Shown one piece after another: positions 62,446-64,000 of a stretch of DNA of 64,000 nucleotides (positions are counted from its first letter, which is position 1; each line of letters begins with the position of its first letter). A model generated the notes under the pieces. The model saw only the letters and a list, made by a program, of their open reading frames with translations. It made no database searches and had not been told where the DNA came from. Location of the stretch: assembly GCF_910591885.1 (NCBI RefSeq), contig NC_063281.1:9028200-9092199 (forward strand), read 5' to 3'. The stretch is from Bombus terrestris (lineage: Eukaryota; Arthropoda; Insecta; Hymenoptera; Apidae). The translations under genes and the position numbers were made by a program.

Positions 62446-64000
62446 CGATTCTTTTATCTGATAAACTGCGATAATGTAAAACAAGCAAAACCGAACGATC
62501 ATCAAAGCAATCGTTAGCCTCTAGATATTTTTAAAAATGTATACTTTGAATTTTTGTTTAAGTATTTAATGTTACGTCATTACGAAAAAAGAACACGTGT
62601 TCATTCGAAAGGAGCTGATCAAATAAATTTCACTAGAGGATAGAAGTAACAGATTCTAAACATCCAAGACATGAACAGTTAAAGACTTATGTCGATACTG
62701 TTACTTTTTCAAATATGTGCCTAGATACGTTTTCACCCTCTTTTCCATCCTACACGTCATCAAAGATCACGTTTCTCCGAACGCAATAAAGCATATTCGT
62801 CGACCAAAAACCATAACGAAGATGGCCTAAACTAGAGGTTATCACATGTGTAAAATTCGAGGGATTGGTTCCTCTTTCTCCGCTGCTTTCCGGCCCGGAG
62901 GATATCCACGAAGCGGCTAAAAATAAAATTATTTAACCCGTCTCTTCACGAGCAAACTTTCCTCTTTCGACTGATTCATCCGGTCTAGACTTCACTGCAA
63001 TCATTTGAATCATCATAGAACTAGCGTTATCCAATCGCTTCATAGTTCGCTTTGATCAACGATAGTGAAATAAGCAGCTATCAAAATTAAACGAATGAAA
63101 GTACATATTAAAATACCAGCTTAAAATATAGATAGCCAAATGTCATTGTAAATAATCGCGTGTCGCTAGCCAATCTTTTTGAAATTCTCATAGTACACCT
63201 ACGTCTACGGTTTGCGTCTTAATCCGATCGTTCCGCTCGAGCAAAGCTCGAGCATGGCGAATGGAAGATAATATAAAATTCACGAAGCGTAAAGGTAGTT
63301 CAATTCGCTTCTATTTCGACGGAAGTTCCTGCTTTACGGACACGATGCTATAGTGTGTCAGCTTCGACTGTTCTTACTAGTCGGCGCTTAGTAATGTTCG
63401 TTGTGTGCTACTTTCTAGCACGCGACGATCGCGTAGGCGTTGGCTACATACATAATTTATTTTACGCATCTAGTTACACAATACGTTAACCAGATATACT
63501 CATATACACATGTCCTCTCTTGGCGCTCATCGAGAGTAAACAAACGTCCCGTTTGCCGACAATCGAAGGCGCGTGGTACTGAATGTATCGTATTTACATG
63601 ACAATAAATACTCCAGCAATCGGTTTTAATTTCGTATTTAGAATCACTCTGACGATACCAAGAACGATAAGGCTACTTTATCTTTGATAAAGTTATTCCT
63701 ACATGTTTGCTATAGTGTACGCTATAGACAGCGACATAGACAGTACGCTCTATATGAAAAAAGGTGCAAATTGACAGTGTATCTTTTAGCTGTCACGATT
63801 CTTGTGAAAAATTTTGTTCATTCTAAAGATGTCACCGTCTCAAGGTGTATAACGTTCTACAGATAAGAGTACTTTTAGAGGGTCACGAGTTCTAAATTTA
63901 GACCCTGTATGTGTTCGACCGTACCGTTTGCTCCAAAATTTAATTAATCACGTCTATATCGATAACCGACCATCCATTAAAAATAGAAGCTACCTCGACG

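Larger units (their letters stand above)
61561..64000. other. Upstream flank of Hrb27C, no coding exon seen
   Basis: Apart from the inverted E2F-like pair, the hairpin at 62372 and the doubled GCTCGAGC palindrome at 63235-63253, I see no gene. The 63.2-63.6 kb part is richer in CpG and might be regulatory DNA of a neighbour beyond the window. Confidence 0.4.

Noticed and set aside
1..64000. tRNA, rRNA, CRISPR or bacterial-type operon features
   Set aside because: I looked for tRNA B-box-like words and regularly spaced direct repeats and found nothing convincing; spliced genes and base composition show a eukaryotic nuclear region.

Overview
The window looks like nuclear DNA from an insect, most likely a hymenopteran and plausibly a bee. 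It is AT-rich, with short GT-AG introns mixed with very long ones, many microsatellites, and a decayed mariner-like element. It holds three protein-coding genes. No search was run, so names rest on reading the translated exons against remembered family features. Exon joins were checked by hand for reading phase.

1-8.4 kb (+): the 3' end of a proprotein convertase most like PC1/3 (PCSK1). It has five exons covering the end of the subtilisin domain, the P domain and a short tail. The catalytic exons lie upstream of the window. 8.4-22 kb is a gene-poor spacer with several degenerate tandem repeats of about 140-190 bp and a possible promoter plus leader exon near 11.6-11.8 kb. 22.0-30.1 kb (+): a complete ankyrin-repeat/death-domain gene (ANKDD1 family) with thirteen coding exons and 547 codons. 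Its ankyrin repeats are encoded almost one per 99-bp, phase-0 exon.

61.3-33.3 kb (-): Hrb27C/hrp48, the insect counterpart of DAZAP1, with two RRMs and a Gly/Pro/Gln-rich tail. It runs tail-to-tail towards the ankyrin gene. It has two possible 3' ends about 20 kb apart. The proximal one ends in KEWPTS. The distal one ends in HPYRR, the same ending as vertebrate DAZAP1. All the junctions share phase 1, and a cryptic phase-1 donor inside the proximal exon would let it act as a cassette as well. The 19.7 kb between them has no recognisable coding exon and is filled with CT, TA and AGTAAT tracts. It is either intron or a very long 3' UTR.

61.3-64 kb: the Hrb27C promoter region, an inverted pair of E2F-like motifs, and a strong 22-bp-stem hairpin.

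The three genes have no evident shared pathway (peptide-hormone processing, death-domain scaffold, RNA binding). The most useful observations are the Hrb27C 3'-end switch, a four-copy dispersed repeat family, the three tandem arrays, the missing RRGDL motif in the convertase, and the 62.4-kb hairpin.
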